Source of the DNA: Pseudobutyrivibrio sp.
Lineage (GTDB): Bacteria; Bacillota_A; Clostridia; Lachnospirales; Lachnospiraceae
Length of the DNA: 6,951 nt
Assembly (NCBI GenBank): GCA_024691465.1
Contig: JAILNO010000158.1
Location: forward strand, 1-6,951
Reading direction: 5' to 3'
Part shown: piece after piece, positions 6,273-6,951 of the stretch
How the letters are laid out: every line of letters begins with the position of its first letter
Numbering within the stretch: position 1 is the first letter of the stretch
Notes under the pieces: model-generated
Told to the model about the DNA's origin: nothing
Database searches by the model: none
Seen by the model: the letters and a program-made list of their open reading frames with translations, nothing else
Made by a program: the position numbers and the translations under genes

Positions 6273-6301
6273 GTACTTCGATTTTAATTTTGGAGGTAAC
6301 T

Positions 6302-6946
6302 ATGAGATTACGAAATATCCCAGGTGCTGATGAGGTTGTTGCCAATAGTCCTTATTGTATCAGCAATCCTATGAAGCTCAAGGGCTCATATAAATCAGAA
6401 CTTTTTAATAATAATAATCCCATATACATAGAGATAGGCATGGGTAAGGGTCAGTTTATTACTACTCTTGCTAAGCTTAACCCTAATATTAATTATATAG
6501 GTATAGAGAGATACACTAGTGTCCTTCTTAGAGCAGTTCAGAAGGTTGAGGAGGAAGAGATTCCTAATCTTAAGTTCATCTGTTTCGATGCAGCTGATAT
6601 CCTTGATATCTTTGCCTGCCATGAGGTAGATAGGATTTATCTCAACTTCAGTGATCCATGGCCTAAGGACAGACATTCTAAGCGCCGCCTTACATCATCT
6701 AATTTCCTTAATAGATATAATTCTATTCTCAATAAGGAAGGTCATATTGAGTTCAAGACTGACAACAAGGATCTATTTGATTTCTCTGTTGAGGAGATTA
6801 ACAATCATCCACTATGGCATATAGATGCTTTAACTTATGACTTACATCATGACTCTGCTATGAACGAGGGCAATGTCATGACTGAGTATGAGGAGAAGTT
6901 CTCAAGCTTAGGTAATCCTATTTTTAAGCTCATTGCCAGCCGCTAA
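6302..6946 (+). CDS. trmB: tRNA (guanine-N7-)-methyltransferase TrmB
   Basis: A 214-residue S-adenosylmethionine-dependent methyltransferase that makes m7G at position 46 in the variable loop of tRNAs. Visible motifs: EIGMGKGQF (44-52), the AdoMet-binding glycine loop; IGIER (66-70), whose acidic residue contacts the ribose; FDAADI (95-100), the adenine contact; NFSDPWPKDRHSKRR (115-129), the family signature with catalytic Asp118; FKTDN (151-155); and TEYEEKF (194-200), the conserved C-terminal tRNA-contact motif. Length and motif order are normal and nothing is missing. I chose the ATG at 6302 because GGAGG stands five bases upstream. An in-frame TTG at 6290-6292 lies across that ribosome binding site and is not the start. 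Divergent from the carboxypeptidase gene; the stop is five bases before the window edge. Confidence 0.96.
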   Translation: MRLRNIPGADEVVANSPYCISNPMKLKGSYKSELFNNNNPIYIEIGMGKGQFITTLAKLNPNINYIGIERYTSVLLRAVQKVEEEEIPNLKFICFDAADILDIFACHEVDRIYLNFSDPWPKDRHSKRRLTSSNFLNRYNSILNKEGHIEFKTDNKDLFDFSVEEINNHPLWHIDALTYDLHHDSAMNEGNVMTEYEEKFSSLGNPIFKLIASR

Positions 6947-6951
6947 TAATT

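Noticed and set aside
6290..6301. Upstream TTG start for trmB
   Set aside because: This TTG overlaps the GGAGG ribosome binding site of the ATG at 6302; TrmB homology begins after that ATG.

Overview
The window is AT-rich, with strong AGGAGG-type ribosome binding sites, TATAAT promoters and genes on both strands. Gene content (an Orn/Lys/Arg decarboxylase-family gene next to a nucleotide kinase, a DacF-like carboxypeptidase, trmB) suggests a low-GC Firmicute, most likely a clostridium of the Lachnospiraceae (Butyrivibrio/Roseburia-like). The genus is inferred from protein style only. Base composition and codon use look even throughout, so nothing stands out as a recent acquisition.

Left part (1-1752): a leftward operon of a YaaO-like PLP enzyme of the Orn/Lys/Arg decarboxylase family followed by a guanylate-kinase-like gene that runs off the window edge. 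This resembles the Firmicute yaaO-tmk-holB neighbourhood, but the kinase is of guanylate kinase type. A 67-bp divergent intergenic region separates it from a rightward mobA-like gene (1753-2370), a predicted molybdenum-cofactor guanylyltransferase.

Middle part (2367-4588): a leftward two-gene operon that looks like a type IV (AbiE) toxin-antitoxin locus. Its first gene (3221-3853) is a normal AbiEi antitoxin/autorepressor. The second (2367-3221), coupled by a TAATG stop/start overlap, sits where the AbiEii toxin should be and resembles it in layout, but none of the nucleotidyltransferase signature residues are visible. Its end overlaps the mobA stop codon. Divergent from this operon, across a 222-bp region with clear promoters, a small palindrome and a triple direct repeat, lies a 170-aa protein (4076-4588). 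It reads like a divergent arginine repressor (ArgR/AhrC) that has lost the arginine-binding aspartates. A strong bidirectional terminator follows it.

Right part (4717-6946): a leftward penicillin-binding D,D-carboxypeptidase (DacF type) with signal peptide, transmembrane anchor and very basic tail, and, divergent from it, trmB, the tRNA m7G46 methyltransferase. These are ordinary housekeeping genes.

The part most worth follow-up is 2367-4588: an intact AbiEi paired with an apparently inactive or strongly changed AbiEii-like partner, next to an ArgR-like regulator without its usual ligand site.
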